Below, in pieces: positions 14,984 to 24,430 of a stretch of 33,909 bases of DNA. The stretch is from Planctomycetaceae bacterium (GTDB lineage Bacteria > Planctomycetota > Planctomycetia > Pirellulales > Pirellulaceae), in assembly GCA_002717145.1 (NCBI GenBank), contig PBCP01000001.1, forward strand, positions 32,997 through 66,905, read 5' to 3'. The stretch's first letter is position 1. Each line of letters opens with the position of its first letter. Under the pieces are notes generated by a model, which worked only from the letters and a program-made list of their open reading frames with translations, had not been told where the DNA came from and searched no databases. Position numbers and translations under genes: made by a program.

Positions 14984-15649
14984 TTAAGCTGTTCGTGCAC
15001 TCCGAGAGTCGCCAAATGAATACTTGAAAAGGTCAATGTCCTTTTGCCAGTGTCTGGCTACTAGCTCCCGGGTCTCGGCATTGTAATACTGCTGATAGCT
15101 ACCGCGAGAAGATTTGTTTTGGTGCGCAAGCTGAACATCTTTCAGTCCAACATGAGTACAGATTTCGAGAAAATCACTTGCCAAATTTTCAAAACGACCG
15201 ACAAAATCAACTTGCAGTTTGTCCTCACGATCATAAATAAACTGACTTTGAGATACTTTGCCTCGTTCGATTTCGTAATGAAGATAGTCCTCAAAACTAC
15301 TCAGGGCATTAACTTGTTTGCTGCGGTGATGGCCCGTTCTTGATTTGATGTAATGAAAGTAAGAGACCATCAAATCCCACGGGTTTCGGACAAATGCAAA
15401 CTTGAAATAAGAATCCAGCATCGTCTTCGCGTAGATTCGTTGCGTCTGACTAAATGTCGTATGTTTTCTTGGATTCCTGATTCGCAAAGGACCATACCAG
15501 TTAACATTGATTCCCATGCACCCAAGCAAGCGATTAAACCAATGTTTATCCGGCTGTTCCGAATACGGCGCTAGTGCCGAGGTAATACTAGATCCCGCTG
15601 TTTTAGGGATATGAATGAACAAAAACTTGTGAGAATGAGATAGTAACAT
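14984..15649 (-). CDS. Sulfotransferase family protein (Sulfotransfer_2-like)
   Basis: I choose ATG 15649 (221 aa): it gives MLLSHSHKFLFIHIPKTAGS, the typical beginning of this family. A TTG at 15703 would add 18 residues; neither start has a strong Shine-Dalgarno. The PAPS 5'-phosphosulfate loop is IPKTAGSS (14-21) and the 3'-phosphate site is FVRNPWDLMVSYF (86-98, Arg88). Members transfer sulfate from PAPS to carbohydrate acceptors, consistent with the neighbouring acyltransferase and glycosyltransferase. No signal peptide, so it is cytoplasmic or membrane-associated. Confidence 0.87.
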   Translation of the reverse strand: MLLSHSHKFLFIHIPKTAGSSITSALAPYSEQPDKHWFNRLLGCMGINVNWYGPLRIRNPRKHTTFSQTQRIYAKTMLDSYFKFAFVRNPWDLMVSYFHYIKSRTGHHRSKQVNALSSFEDYLHYEIERGKVSQSQFIYDREDKLQVDFVGRFENLASDFLEICTHVGLKDVQLAHQNKSSRGSYQQYYNAETRELVARHWQKDIDLFKYSFGDSRSARTA

Positions 15650-15769
15650 CGGGGTAAAGTAAGTTAGATTTACTAATCGTCGCAACACCGATTTAGGCGG
15701 CAAAGTACTTCAAAAAGCGTCTCGGATGGCCTGGTGTCGCTTGTACACTATCCATCAGAAAGACAGTCT

Positions 15770-16834
15770 ATGACTTCGAATCCGGCTCAGATTGTGGTAA
15801 CTGATTTACACCGTAGAATCACGGGTGTAAGTACGACGATACGCAATTTGGTCCACCGGCAACGCAAAGAATTCGATCTCAAAGTCTGGTCCAAACTGCC
15901 AATTGACGGATTTCAATCGTTAACGGCATTCAAACTCTATAAACTGCTGAAAACTCGCCCTACGGATAAGCCATTTCATATTTGGCATGTTCGACGAAAC
16001 AATGAAATGCAATGGGCACTGTTTTTCAAACACATCTTGCGATGTCCCATTCGAATCGTCTTTACTTCCGCTGCGATTCGCCAGCACTCAGCATGGCCCA
16101 GATGGCTCATTAGCAAAATGGACGCGGTGATTGCTACCAGCGATAAAGCCGCCTCGTTTCTAAATAATGTTTCGGCAATCGTGCATCATGGTGTGGACAT
16201 TCAAAAGTTTACGCCTACCGTCACTCGTGAACAGGCACTAAGTAACCTCGGCTTCAATTTCAAATATGCGATTGGTCAGTTTGGCAGAATTCGGCCTGAA
16301 AAAGGGTGCGATTATTTTGTTGAAGCGATGATCGAGCTGCTACCAAAGTATCCGGATTTTGGCGCCGTACTGGTGGGGAAAGTAACAACTAAATTTGAGA
16401 ACTTTAGTAATGACTTGCGGGCAAAGGTCAAAGCTGCGGGACTGGAAGAGCGGATAATATGGCATGGTGAAGTCCCCTTTTCTGATGTGCCCGCTATTTA
16501 TAACGCCATGAGTTTGGTAGTCGCTCCGTCGCGTTATGAAGGATTCGGCCTAACTCCGCTGGAAGCGATGGCTACCGGAGCTCCGGTGATTGCCGCTGAT
16601 ACAGGTGCATATGCAGCCATGATCGAACCGGGGAACAATGGATTCATCTTCCCCGTGAATGACGTCGAAACCTTTCAATTTCAGTTAGCCCAGCTAATGA
16701 GCGAACCTCTGTCGATTCAACATATGTCAGACCGTTGCCAGCAACGAGTTCAGGAGAATTTCTCCATCGAAAAGGAAACGCAGGGAATCGCTGACGTATA
16801 TCATGATCTATGGAATAGTGAACTTGAAAACTAA
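15770..16834 (+). CDS. GT4 glycosyltransferase, LPS-core mannosyltransferase-like
   Basis: A 354-aa protein; ATG 15770 is preferred over the upstream in-frame GTG (15734). N-terminal Rossmann domain: VVTDLHRRITGVSTTI, IWHVRRNNEM and FTSAAIRQHSAWPRWLISKMDAVIA. The C-terminal GT-B domain has GRIRPEKG (172-179, Arg173 and Lys178) and the donor-phosphate EX7E motif SRYEGFGLTPLEAM (Glu257 and Glu265). The N-terminal motifs resemble LpcC-type lipopolysaccharide-core mannosyltransferases; the donor sugar is an inference. Soluble and probably peripheral to the inner membrane. Divergent from the sulfotransferase with about 120 bp between starts. Confidence 0.9.
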   Translation: MTSNPAQIVVTDLHRRITGVSTTIRNLVHRQRKEFDLKVWSKLPIDGFQSLTAFKLYKLLKTRPTDKPFHIWHVRRNNEMQWALFFKHILRCPIRIVFTSAAIRQHSAWPRWLISKMDAVIATSDKAASFLNNVSAIVHHGVDIQKFTPTVTREQALSNLGFNFKYAIGQFGRIRPEKGCDYFVEAMIELLPKYPDFGAVLVGKVTTKFENFSNDLRAKVKAAGLEERIIWHGEVPFSDVPAIYNAMSLVVAPSRYEGFGLTPLEAMATGAPVIAADTGAYAAMIEPGNNGFIFPVNDVETFQFQLAQLMSEPLSIQHMSDRCQQRVQENFSIEKETQGIADVYHDLWNSELEN

Positions 16835-16927
16835 GACTAATGTTAAAGTAAGAAGATACGATGTCCAAATTAACAGGTGGTACACTATCCAAAGGCGGCA
16901 TCCGTACGTTGTAGAACAGTGAGAGCC

Positions 16928-18298
16928 ATGACATTCTTCAATCCATCGAACATGCGATCACAGATTCTCTGCGCAACTTTTTTGATTCTTTTCAGTCTGC
17001 CCATGGTAAATACGGGTGATGAATTTCCATTGCAACTTTCCCGACAAAAAGGCCCGGTTAAAGTCTTTTTAGTGCACGGCAGCTTTGCTGGTAATGAAAC
17101 TTGGCCGCTAATTGTTAAGGACAAGGTCAGTTTTGCCTCCGAGCTGAAGAGAGCTGCCGGAAAGTTATCCACCATTCACCACTTTGTTTGGAGCGGACAA
17201 AATAATCATCAGGCTCGCCTCGACGCTGCAGAAAACCTCGCGCGAGAAATTGAAGAGTTCACAGAAAAGGAAGACCGCATCGCCATTGTCGGTCACAGCC
17301 ATGGTGGAAACGTTGCTTTACTGGCGGCCTCTAAAATTAGTCAGCCTATCGATCTTGTCATCTGCCTCTCCACACCTCACTTGCATTTAGTGATGGAGAA
17401 TCCTGATGGAGAAGAAGTCCCATTACCGGTGTACTGCCCTCCACAAAACCAAAAACAAATTAAAGATATAGTCTGTATCAACCCGGATAATGATCGCGTC
17501 CCGGATTTCTGGGCCGAGGTTAACGGAGTCAATGACGATTCAGCCATCGATTTAACCAGGCCGTGGCGAAGAGCTCAGCAATTGATTCTGCCCAAAGTAA
17601 GTAGTCCGTTTCATGACCTTGCGGCCCGAGTGGGACTTACTGATGAGATCGTGAATCTTGAAAGTCGTGATGAATTGGTAGTGGCCAGAAACAATATTAA
17701 GTATCGCTCTGATGTGAGCGGCGTTGACATGAAACACTCTGTTGTACACTCGTGCCGAATGGGATTTATTTTGGGCAAGATCGTGCGGCACGGAATGAGT
17801 GATGAGTTTGCCGAATACCTCACGACAATTTATCAGCAATCACCGGCGGACGACGGCGCCACCATTGCCGCCGAAGCTATTGAGTCAGTGAGAAAGCGGC
17901 ATTACAAGGACATTGATAGTCCTCAGTCCCAAGTTGCTTTACAGATTAAATCGGTAGAAATTGAGGTGGAGAAAGGATCTGCTCTGGCATTAGCTGATGA
18001 AGCGCTACCGGATTTGTACTTTATTATCAGTGATCTCGATGATAAAGAGATCTTTGAGGTTAATGAAGCGGACGATGGCTTGAAGGCAAGTTGGGACATT
18101 GATGCCTTCGACGAATTATTACCGGTGTTAGGGACTGGTAAAATTCAGGTTTGGGACGATGACACCTTTAGTGACGACCCGATTGGTGAGCCAGTTGTTT
18201 TTACGTTGACATTTAAGCCAAATCAGTTCGAACGAACGATGGAGATCAAGACCGAGCATTACTCATTGTCAATCCAATGGCAACGTCTTCACGAATAA
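16928..18298 (+). CDS. Secreted alpha/beta-hydrolase with C-terminal C2-like domain
   Basis: A 456-aa protein; ATG 16928 is preferred over the in-frame GTG 16877. The signal peptide is about 10-30. The hydrolase core has VFLVHGSFAGN (46-56, oxyanion strand) and the lipase elbow GHSHGG (122-127, Ser124). Likely acid and base are Asp in ESRDELV and His in DMKHSVVHS. From about 342 to 429 a separate domain reads like a C2 calcium-binding beta-sandwich: LPDLYFIISDLDD, then GKIQVWDDDTFSDDPIGE, which carries the paired Asp loops. C2 domains in secreted bacterial esterases are uncommon and could give calcium-dependent membrane or lipid binding. Substrate unknown. Confidence 0.82.
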   Translation: MTFFNPSNMRSQILCATFLILFSLPMVNTGDEFPLQLSRQKGPVKVFLVHGSFAGNETWPLIVKDKVSFASELKRAAGKLSTIHHFVWSGQNNHQARLDAAENLAREIEEFTEKEDRIAIVGHSHGGNVALLAASKISQPIDLVICLSTPHLHLVMENPDGEEVPLPVYCPPQNQKQIKDIVCINPDNDRVPDFWAEVNGVNDDSAIDLTRPWRRAQQLILPKVSSPFHDLAARVGLTDEIVNLESRDELVVARNNIKYRSDVSGVDMKHSVVHSCRMGFILGKIVRHGMSDEFAEYLTTIYQQSPADDGATIAAEAIESVRKRHYKDIDSPQSQVALQIKSVEIEVEKGSALALADEALPDLYFIISDLDDKEIFEVNEADDGLKASWDIDAFDELLPVLGTGKIQVWDDDTFSDDPIGEPVVFTLTFKPNQFERTMEIKTEHYSLSIQWQRLHE

Positions 18299-18323
18299 TG
18301 ACCGCTTCGCATTTGGCATTGGC

Positions 18324-18386
18324 CTTACCGATCACTTGCCACTCGCTCATCAATTCACTAGTACCGGTCAAATCAGCCTCATAAAG
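18324..18386 (-). pseudogene. Possible minus-strand relic of a DUF1961-like domain
   Basis: In the 170-bp gap before the giant secreted protein, the minus strand reads LYEADLTGTSELMSEWQVIG in one frame. This resembles the opening strand of DUF1961-type jelly-roll proteins (LYExDFxDxxxxxDWVMEGPG). No start, Shine-Dalgarno or rest of a gene is visible, so it is at most a fragment. The match is by eye over about 20 residues and could be chance. Confidence 0.25.
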
Positions 18387-18468
18387 AACGGGGGGACCTA
18401 TTTCGGTTGGCCTTGGGCAAAAATGGCTATCTAGCGTACAATTCCGCTTGGTTTTTGGGACTTTTTGT

Positions 18469-21285
18469 ATGCCTAAACAAATCAATTCGGATTCAAATCC
18501 TCGTTTACGCGGAGGTGAAAGGCTGGAAGACCGGCAATTGCTGGCTTTTGGGGGGGCTGCGTGTAATTTGCTCTCGGATCCTATCACTCCGAACGACGGA
18601 GTTGCCTTTGAGCAGTCTTTTGTCATCGGTGACGCAGAACCTGTCAAACGGCGACATTTACCTCGAATCGCGCTGTTCGAAGATGTACAGCCTTTACCCG
18701 ACCGATTTACCATCGAAGCACGCATCAACACTTCGATCGACCCGATCGCAACTAACTGTACACATCTTCGACAACATGCTCTGAAGACAACGGGACTCAT
18801 TGTCTTTGATTACCAAAACGAACGTAACTTTAAATTTGCTGGATTCGACGCTCGCCGAAATCTTTGGCTGATTGGTGCTAAGTTCCGCAATCGTTTCCAT
18901 GTGCATGACCGCCAAAGAGAGCCGATGTCGGTCGACCACACTTTCGATCTGGAGCTTAACATCGAAGGCACGAAAGTTGATCTTATAGCCAATGGTGAAC
19001 TCAAAGTCTCTCATTCCTTCATGGGATTGGATAAAACCAACTTTGTAGGTATCGGATCACTGATTCCCAGAGCAACGAGCTTTAGTAATGTCGGTATCTC
19101 CGAATATTTCCCCCTTACGCTAACGAATGCCGATAATGCACGAACCACTCAGGGCATGACAGAAGTTATTGATGTGCTCGCCAATGATCAAATTGCCTAC
19201 GATGTGGATGCAACCTTAGCGTTATCCGAAACCGAGTTTGCCTTGGGACGCGCATCGATCGTTAACAATCAACTGCAGTTTCAGGCTCATGACGATTCCT
19301 TCGGCAAACAAATTGTCACTTACGAGGTAGTGGATCAATTTGGACGAACCGCTACTGGAAACGTCACATTCACCATCAGTTCACAACTGCCCCTTCAATA
19401 CGATTGGGCAGATATGGATCTAAATGAAATCACACTATTAAAAGGCTCACACGAGACTCTTTCTCACGACAATGAATCACTTCATCGCTTAACCGGTCTA
19501 GAGGTACTGGATATCGGTGTGCCACCACCGCAATTTACGATGAACACAACGGTCGTACCCCATCCGGATAATTCTCGGGCCAATGGGGGTGGTTATCTGG
19601 TGTTTGACTATGTCGACGGAAAGAACTACAAATATGCCGGGATTTTGGGAGGGAAAAAAACGGCGATCATCGCTGAGATTCGTAACGGACGGTATGTTCC
19701 GTTGAAATCTATGTTCATCGGCAAACCTGATAAATACGAATACGAATTAAAGCTTTTCATTCACGGCAATCAAGTGCGTTTACTCGTCAATGACTCCCAT
19801 TACCTATCGCGCCAGTTCCACGAGGACGTCTCGACTGGAATGTTAGGACTTAAAGGGCATCGTCGCGGATCGATCTTTAAAACACTAACGCTCGATAATA
19901 TCAATCAACCTCAAGTTGGGTTCAACAACTATCACAAAGTACCCGTACATGAAGATGTGTCACTTAACGAATTTATCCAACTTCCCGAAGGGGTTACGAT
20001 CAAGGATGCTTCCACGGTTCATGGCGCCGTACAAATTAAAAACAACGAGCTAATCTATCGCTCAAGCCCTCATCACTGGGGACCAACGGTGGTTGAATAT
20101 GAAATACAGTTTGAAAACGGCACAACCGCGCAAAAAACTTTACCTATTTCCCCAGGAGTAAATTTCCCAGCGTCTGCCAAGCTAACTCCATTTGGTTATC
20201 TGGATTCTGAAACGGTGATGAACGACTTTGGATTCAAAATCCATGGCAAGGAATTCTATCAGGAAAATCAATATCCCCTTCCGTTCGGAGGATTTGAAAG
20301 CGTCACCGATTTCAATATGCTGTTTCTTAATGAAACACTTCCAGAAGACTTTGATATTGTTTTGCAATCTCAAGCCAGAAATGAAGAGAGCTTTGCTCAT
20401 GAACCCATCATTTTTGATTATCACGACCAATTAAACTACAAATTTGCCGGGATGAACCGAGTGACTTCATCTTCCCGGTCTTCCACGATCATAGGCACGA
20501 TCGTCAATTCAACGATGTATTCCGATCGTACATTCTGGGTCATCGGTGAAGTGGTCAACGGCGAAGAACGAATTCTGCATCAAGCTAAACGCGCACTGAA
20601 TCTACACAATAACCTTAGTGTTCGTGCACGAGTACGCGATAATCGAATTTCGATTTTTGCCAACGGTAATCGCGTGACTAGTTATGAGTTTCCTGAAGCC
20701 CTTCGTTACGGAGCAGTAGGTGTTTATTCCCCGTACACCGAACGTGCTTACCACACTCTTAGTATTCTGGAAGCTGAAGAACTGATCGACTCGGCCAGTT
20801 ATAACCATCATTTAGATGGCGAATTGTGGCACACGACTCCCGATAGTATTGAAGTGCAACCTGCATCCGAGGGTATGTCAGTGCATATGATTCCGGATAC
20901 CTTCATCGGCCCTCGACAGATCATCAGCCACGTAACCAGCCTCAGCAATACACCTGATGAGTACGCTAACGGTTACATTGCTTTTGACTATGTCGATCAC
21001 AGGAATTTCAAAGTGGCCGGAATACAGATTGGACCGCAGTCGATCGTGATCGGAGAAGTGGTCGATGGTCAGTTTCAAACACTGCGAGCCCAAGACTATA
21101 CGATGACTGTTGGTCAGGAGATCCAATTGAATGTAGTTCTTGATGGTTCTACTGCCACCCTGACGGTAGATGAGTCGGAATCGCTTGAGTATGAATTTTC
21201 TGACGACGAATTGCTCACGCCATTTGGTTATGCAACTCAAAAAAGTCCTGCATATTTCAAGAACACACGCATCAATGGAACCTAA
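18469..21285 (+). CDS. Large secreted protein with four jelly-roll-like repeats (Planc_extracel motif)
   Basis: A 938-aa protein from ATG 18469; a TTG 21 bp upstream is in frame. The N-terminus carries GGERLEDRQLLAFGG (15-29), matching the planctomycete extracellular-protein motif LEDRxLLA. A module with FDYxxxxNFKFAG at its centre repeats four times (centres at about 113-125, 379-391, 649-661 and 839-851), each followed by an IGEVVNG-like strand and then a small-ligand/hydrophobic-core strand. It resembles LamG/DUF1080-type jelly-roll domains. Between repeats 1 and 2, and again between 2 and 3, lie Ig/cadherin-like modules (VIDVLAND near 233-240; a related one near 490-560). It probably binds glycans outside the cell or on its surface. 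Confidence 0.8.
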   Translation: MPKQINSDSNPRLRGGERLEDRQLLAFGGAACNLLSDPITPNDGVAFEQSFVIGDAEPVKRRHLPRIALFEDVQPLPDRFTIEARINTSIDPIATNCTHLRQHALKTTGLIVFDYQNERNFKFAGFDARRNLWLIGAKFRNRFHVHDRQREPMSVDHTFDLELNIEGTKVDLIANGELKVSHSFMGLDKTNFVGIGSLIPRATSFSNVGISEYFPLTLTNADNARTTQGMTEVIDVLANDQIAYDVDATLALSETEFALGRASIVNNQLQFQAHDDSFGKQIVTYEVVDQFGRTATGNVTFTISSQLPLQYDWADMDLNEITLLKGSHETLSHDNESLHRLTGLEVLDIGVPPPQFTMNTTVVPHPDNSRANGGGYLVFDYVDGKNYKYAGILGGKKTAIIAEIRNGRYVPLKSMFIGKPDKYEYELKLFIHGNQVRLLVNDSHYLSRQFHEDVSTGMLGLKGHRRGSIFKTLTLDNINQPQVGFNNYHKVPVHEDVSLNEFIQLPEGVTIKDASTVHGAVQIKNNELIYRSSPHHWGPTVVEYEIQFENGTTAQKTLPISPGVNFPASAKLTPFGYLDSETVMNDFGFKIHGKEFYQENQYPLPFGGFESVTDFNMLFLNETLPEDFDIVLQSQARNEESFAHEPIIFDYHDQLNYKFAGMNRVTSSSRSSTIIGTIVNSTMYSDRTFWVIGEVVNGEERILHQAKRALNLHNNLSVRARVRDNRISIFANGNRVTSYEFPEALRYGAVGVYSPYTERAYHTLSILEAEELIDSASYNHHLDGELWHTTPDSIEVQPASEGMSVHMIPDTFIGPRQIISHVTSLSNTPDEYANGYIAFDYVDHRNFKVAGIQIGPQSIVIGEVVDGQFQTLRAQDYTMTVGQEIQLNVVLDGSTATLTVDESESLEYEFSDDELLTPFGYATQKSPAYFKNTRINGT

Positions 21286-21334
21286 AATGGGGTTAGATAC
21301 ATAGGAACCCCCGATTCAACCTACTAGGTGTATT

Positions 21335-23068
21335 ATGTTTGTTCGTTATTTGCTCGTTCTTATTGCTGTACTATCCTCCACAGTCTTACATGCTCAGCGA
21401 TCGATCGAAGAACTATTGCCCGCTTCAACAGCTGCCGTTCTCAAGGTCAATCACGCCAGACAATTCATAGAGGATTTGCTGGAACATCCATTGGTCAATC
21501 TTGCCAAAGATGCTGGAGCCTATGAGCAATCCATCACGGACGAACAGCAAGCTCAACTTGATGCCATCAAAACTCAAGTCAAAGCCACGCTCGGTATCGA
21601 ATGGAATGAAGCCATTGATCAGCTAACCTCGGATGGGGTAATCGTCGCATTTGATCCGGCCACCCAGGGAGTCGTCGTTATCGTCCAGGGTGAAGACGAC
21701 ACAGTTAAGAAAGTATTCGAAATCCTGTTAACCACACTTAAGCCCTGGGCTGCACTAAGTGGTAATCCCGTGAATGAAGGTGTCTATCGCGACACGATCA
21801 CGGGTTATCAAATTGCCGACGTTCGCTTCGCAGTCCATGAAGGAACATTTGTGATCACCAATTCTCGCGACCTTGGCCGTACCACGCTGGACAGCTTACT
21901 AGGTGACGTGCCATCCGAGTCACTCGCCTCCAACAGTGCCTATAAGCAGGCGATTGCATCCACGGATCCCGATGATCATACGCTGTGGTTTTGGGCTGAT
22001 TCAAAACTCACTAATCAGGACGGCGGAGTCGCTCAGCTTGATCTCGCTATGAGGGAAAATATGTTAGCTGAACTACTCTTTGGTGGGATTACAAACCAAC
22101 TGAGAAACTCGGAATACCTTACAGCTACTCTGGACTTTAGTAAGGAACAGCTACGCTTTGCCATGAGGACAGCACACGACCATCAATGGGTCCCTGAACG
22201 ACGGTATTACTATTTCGGCGAAGATGGAAAGGGCACAGCGCCGGCGCTATTACAACCTGAAGGTACTATCGCTTCACTTTCTATGTATCGTGATTTGGCA
22301 CCCTGGTACCTGCTGGGACCAGAGCTTTATTCCGCCGGGGTAAACGAAGGCATCGCGCAGGTTGACTCGCAACTTTCCAATTTCCTCGGTGGCAAGGACT
22401 TTGGCGAGGATATTCTTGGAGCGTTGGACCCTGGTTTTCAACTAGTGGTTGTTGATCACGAGTTTAAAGAAGGAGAACCAGTGCCGGGTGTTAAAGTACC
22501 TGGATTCGCATTAGTATCCAAACTTCGAGACCCTGAGGTTTTAAAGCCTGAATTACGGCGACAGTTTATCAGCTTTGTCGGTTTCCTCAATTTGATCAGT
22601 GGGATGGAAGGTGGTAGCCAACTCGACATAGATATACAAAACAACAACGGCAATATCGTACTGACAACGGCCTTTCTCAAGCCGCAGCCAAATCAACCTG
22701 TCTCCATACAATACAATTTCACTCCGACTCTCATTTTAACTGACGAGCTGTTTATTCTTTCCAGCACCAAACACCTAGCTGAAACCCTGCAAAACGAAAG
22801 GCCTCTCAAACGACGCAATCCATCTAATCGAACAATCAACACACAATTTCAGTTATTCGGATCGACCATTCAGCAAGTGTTGGGAAAAAATCGAGAGTTA
22901 CTGATTACACAGAACATGCTCGATAAAGGAGCATCACGTGAGCAAGCGGATGCCGAAGTGGACCTAGTATTGGACGGGGTTGATTTGCTTCAGCTACTGG
23001 AATTGAAGCTTGAGCACACCGATTCCGAACTTACCTTTAGTATTGACCTGAATTTCAAGGGTGAATGA
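21335..23068 (+). CDS. Secreted protein of unknown function, DUF3352-like
   Basis: A 577-aa protein with a signal peptide (about 1-21). The opening SIEELLPASTAAVLKVNHA followed by long alternating strand-helix blocks and FVITNS, ILGALDPGFQLVV and FALVSKL segments resemble the DUF3352-like secreted proteins widespread in planctomycetes. No catalytic motif recognised. The stop is 4 bp before the DUF1800 start, so it leads a three-gene operon (unknown-DUF1800-DUF1501). That position suggests it is a partner or substrate-side protein of the DUF1800/DUF1501 pair. Confidence 0.75.
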   Translation: MFVRYLLVLIAVLSSTVLHAQRSIEELLPASTAAVLKVNHARQFIEDLLEHPLVNLAKDAGAYEQSITDEQQAQLDAIKTQVKATLGIEWNEAIDQLTSDGVIVAFDPATQGVVVIVQGEDDTVKKVFEILLTTLKPWAALSGNPVNEGVYRDTITGYQIADVRFAVHEGTFVITNSRDLGRTTLDSLLGDVPSESLASNSAYKQAIASTDPDDHTLWFWADSKLTNQDGGVAQLDLAMRENMLAELLFGGITNQLRNSEYLTATLDFSKEQLRFAMRTAHDHQWVPERRYYYFGEDGKGTAPALLQPEGTIASLSMYRDLAPWYLLGPELYSAGVNEGIAQVDSQLSNFLGGKDFGEDILGALDPGFQLVVVDHEFKEGEPVPGVKVPGFALVSKLRDPEVLKPELRRQFISFVGFLNLISGMEGGSQLDIDIQNNNGNIVLTTAFLKPQPNQPVSIQYNFTPTLILTDELFILSSTKHLAETLQNERPLKRRNPSNRTINTQFQLFGSTIQQVLGKNRELLITQNMLDKGASREQADAEVDLVLDGVDLLQLLELKLEHTDSELTFSIDLNFKGE

Positions 23069-23072
23069 CGCT

Positions 23073-24428
23073 ATGAAGCCCTACGTCGATCCCAACTGGG
23101 CCTGGAGCGAGTTTAAGCCTTCCAAAGCAGATCCGTGGAACGAGCAAAAAGTTACACACCTCTTTCGTCGTGCCGGATTCGGAATCACTTCGCAAGAACT
23201 GCAGGATGCCTTATCTGCAGGACTCCCCCGGACTGTCCATCAGCTCGTCCACGAAAGCGCTGAATCAGATACATTCCGTACTGAAATGCAGGCGATGACC
23301 AATTCGCTGGTCTCGACAAGTGACCCTAAGAATCTGTCATCCGGCTGGTTATACCGAATGCTCAAGACGACTGACCAGTTGCGGGAAAAGATTACATTGT
23401 TTTGGCACGGCCACTTCGCCACCAGTGCTGAAAAGGTTGCCGATGCATTTATGATGCAACAGCAGAACAACATGTTGCGAAACTCAGCCCTGGGCAACTT
23501 TCTGGATCTAGCTCAGGGGATCTCCAAGGATCCTGCCATGCTGCTCTATCTAGATTCAGCCACAAATCGAAAGACACATCCCAACGAAAACTTCGCTCGT
23601 GAGTTAATGGAACTATTCTGTCTGGGTGAAGGGAATTATTCCGAGGAAGATATCAGGGAACTATCAAGATGCTTCACCGGCTGGGAAGTCCGAAACCGAG
23701 CCTATCGGTTTAACCGTTATCAACATGACTTTGACCATAAGTCCTTCTTGGGTTCGAGTCGCAAGTTTACGGGCGAAGAAGCGGTTGAACATGTTGTTGC
23801 TCAACATTCGTCTCCTCGTTTTATCGCCGGCAAGCTTGTCCAGTTCCTGGTGATGGATGAACCGTTTGCTGACGATGAACTCATTGCGCCGTTAGCCAAA
23901 CAACTACGTGATGATGACTTTGAAGTAGCTGGAATCATCGAACGTATTCTGAGGAGCAACCTGTTCTTTTCCGAACATAGTTATGGCAGAAAGATTAAAT
24001 CACCCGTTGAACTCGCAATTGGCCTCATGCGAAGTCTAAAAATGAACACCCGATTGCCTGATCTCAATCAGGCTCTTGGTGAAGTCGGGCAGTCAGTCTT
24101 CTACCCTCCCAACGTCAAGGGTTGGGAAGGAGGCCGTATATGGATAAATTCATCCACACTACTGGGGCGATCAAATCTGGTTCATGCATTACTGACATCA
24201 AACAACACCAGTTTCGACGAAGGTGACCTAAGCACGATGTTGGCAAAACAAAATGTCCGGACGACCGAGCAGGCATTTCAATTATTTGAAAGACTTTTGT
24301 TCGCCGTTCGATTAGGAGCCAATGTCAAACAACAGATTTTAGCAACCGGTCCAACCGATGGGCTCAACCAGCAATTCATCAACATCCTTCATCAGATGGC
24401 AACATTACCTCAATTCCAGCTGAATTAA
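23073..24428 (+). CDS. DUF1800 family protein
   Basis: A 451-aa protein; ATG 23073 has AAGGG upstream, whereas the GTG at 23061 would overlap the previous stop. Family signatures are all present: HLFRRAGFG near the N-terminus, FWHGHFATS, NFARELMELFCLGEGNYSE, LSRCFTGW and the C-terminal VKGWEGGRIWINSSTLLGR. No signal peptide is visible. DUF1800 is almost always encoded beside DUF1501, and the two are thought to act together in the envelope, but the reaction is unknown. The next gene starts 2 bp after the stop. Confidence 0.93.
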   Translation: MKPYVDPNWAWSEFKPSKADPWNEQKVTHLFRRAGFGITSQELQDALSAGLPRTVHQLVHESAESDTFRTEMQAMTNSLVSTSDPKNLSSGWLYRMLKTTDQLREKITLFWHGHFATSAEKVADAFMMQQQNNMLRNSALGNFLDLAQGISKDPAMLLYLDSATNRKTHPNENFARELMELFCLGEGNYSEEDIRELSRCFTGWEVRNRAYRFNRYQHDFDHKSFLGSSRKFTGEEAVEHVVAQHSSPRFIAGKLVQFLVMDEPFADDELIAPLAKQLRDDDFEVAGIIERILRSNLFFSEHSYGRKIKSPVELAIGLMRSLKMNTRLPDLNQALGEVGQSVFYPPNVKGWEGGRIWINSSTLLGRSNLVHALLTSNNTSFDEGDLSTMLAKQNVRTTEQAFQLFERLLFAVRLGANVKQQILATGPTDGLNQQFINILHQMATLPQFQLN

Positions 24429-24430
24429 CC

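Noticed and set aside
18246..18800. 184-aa minus-strand ORF
   Set aside because: Most of it is antisense to the jelly-roll gene. Only the short segment 18324-18386 looks like a possible relic, and it is listed separately.
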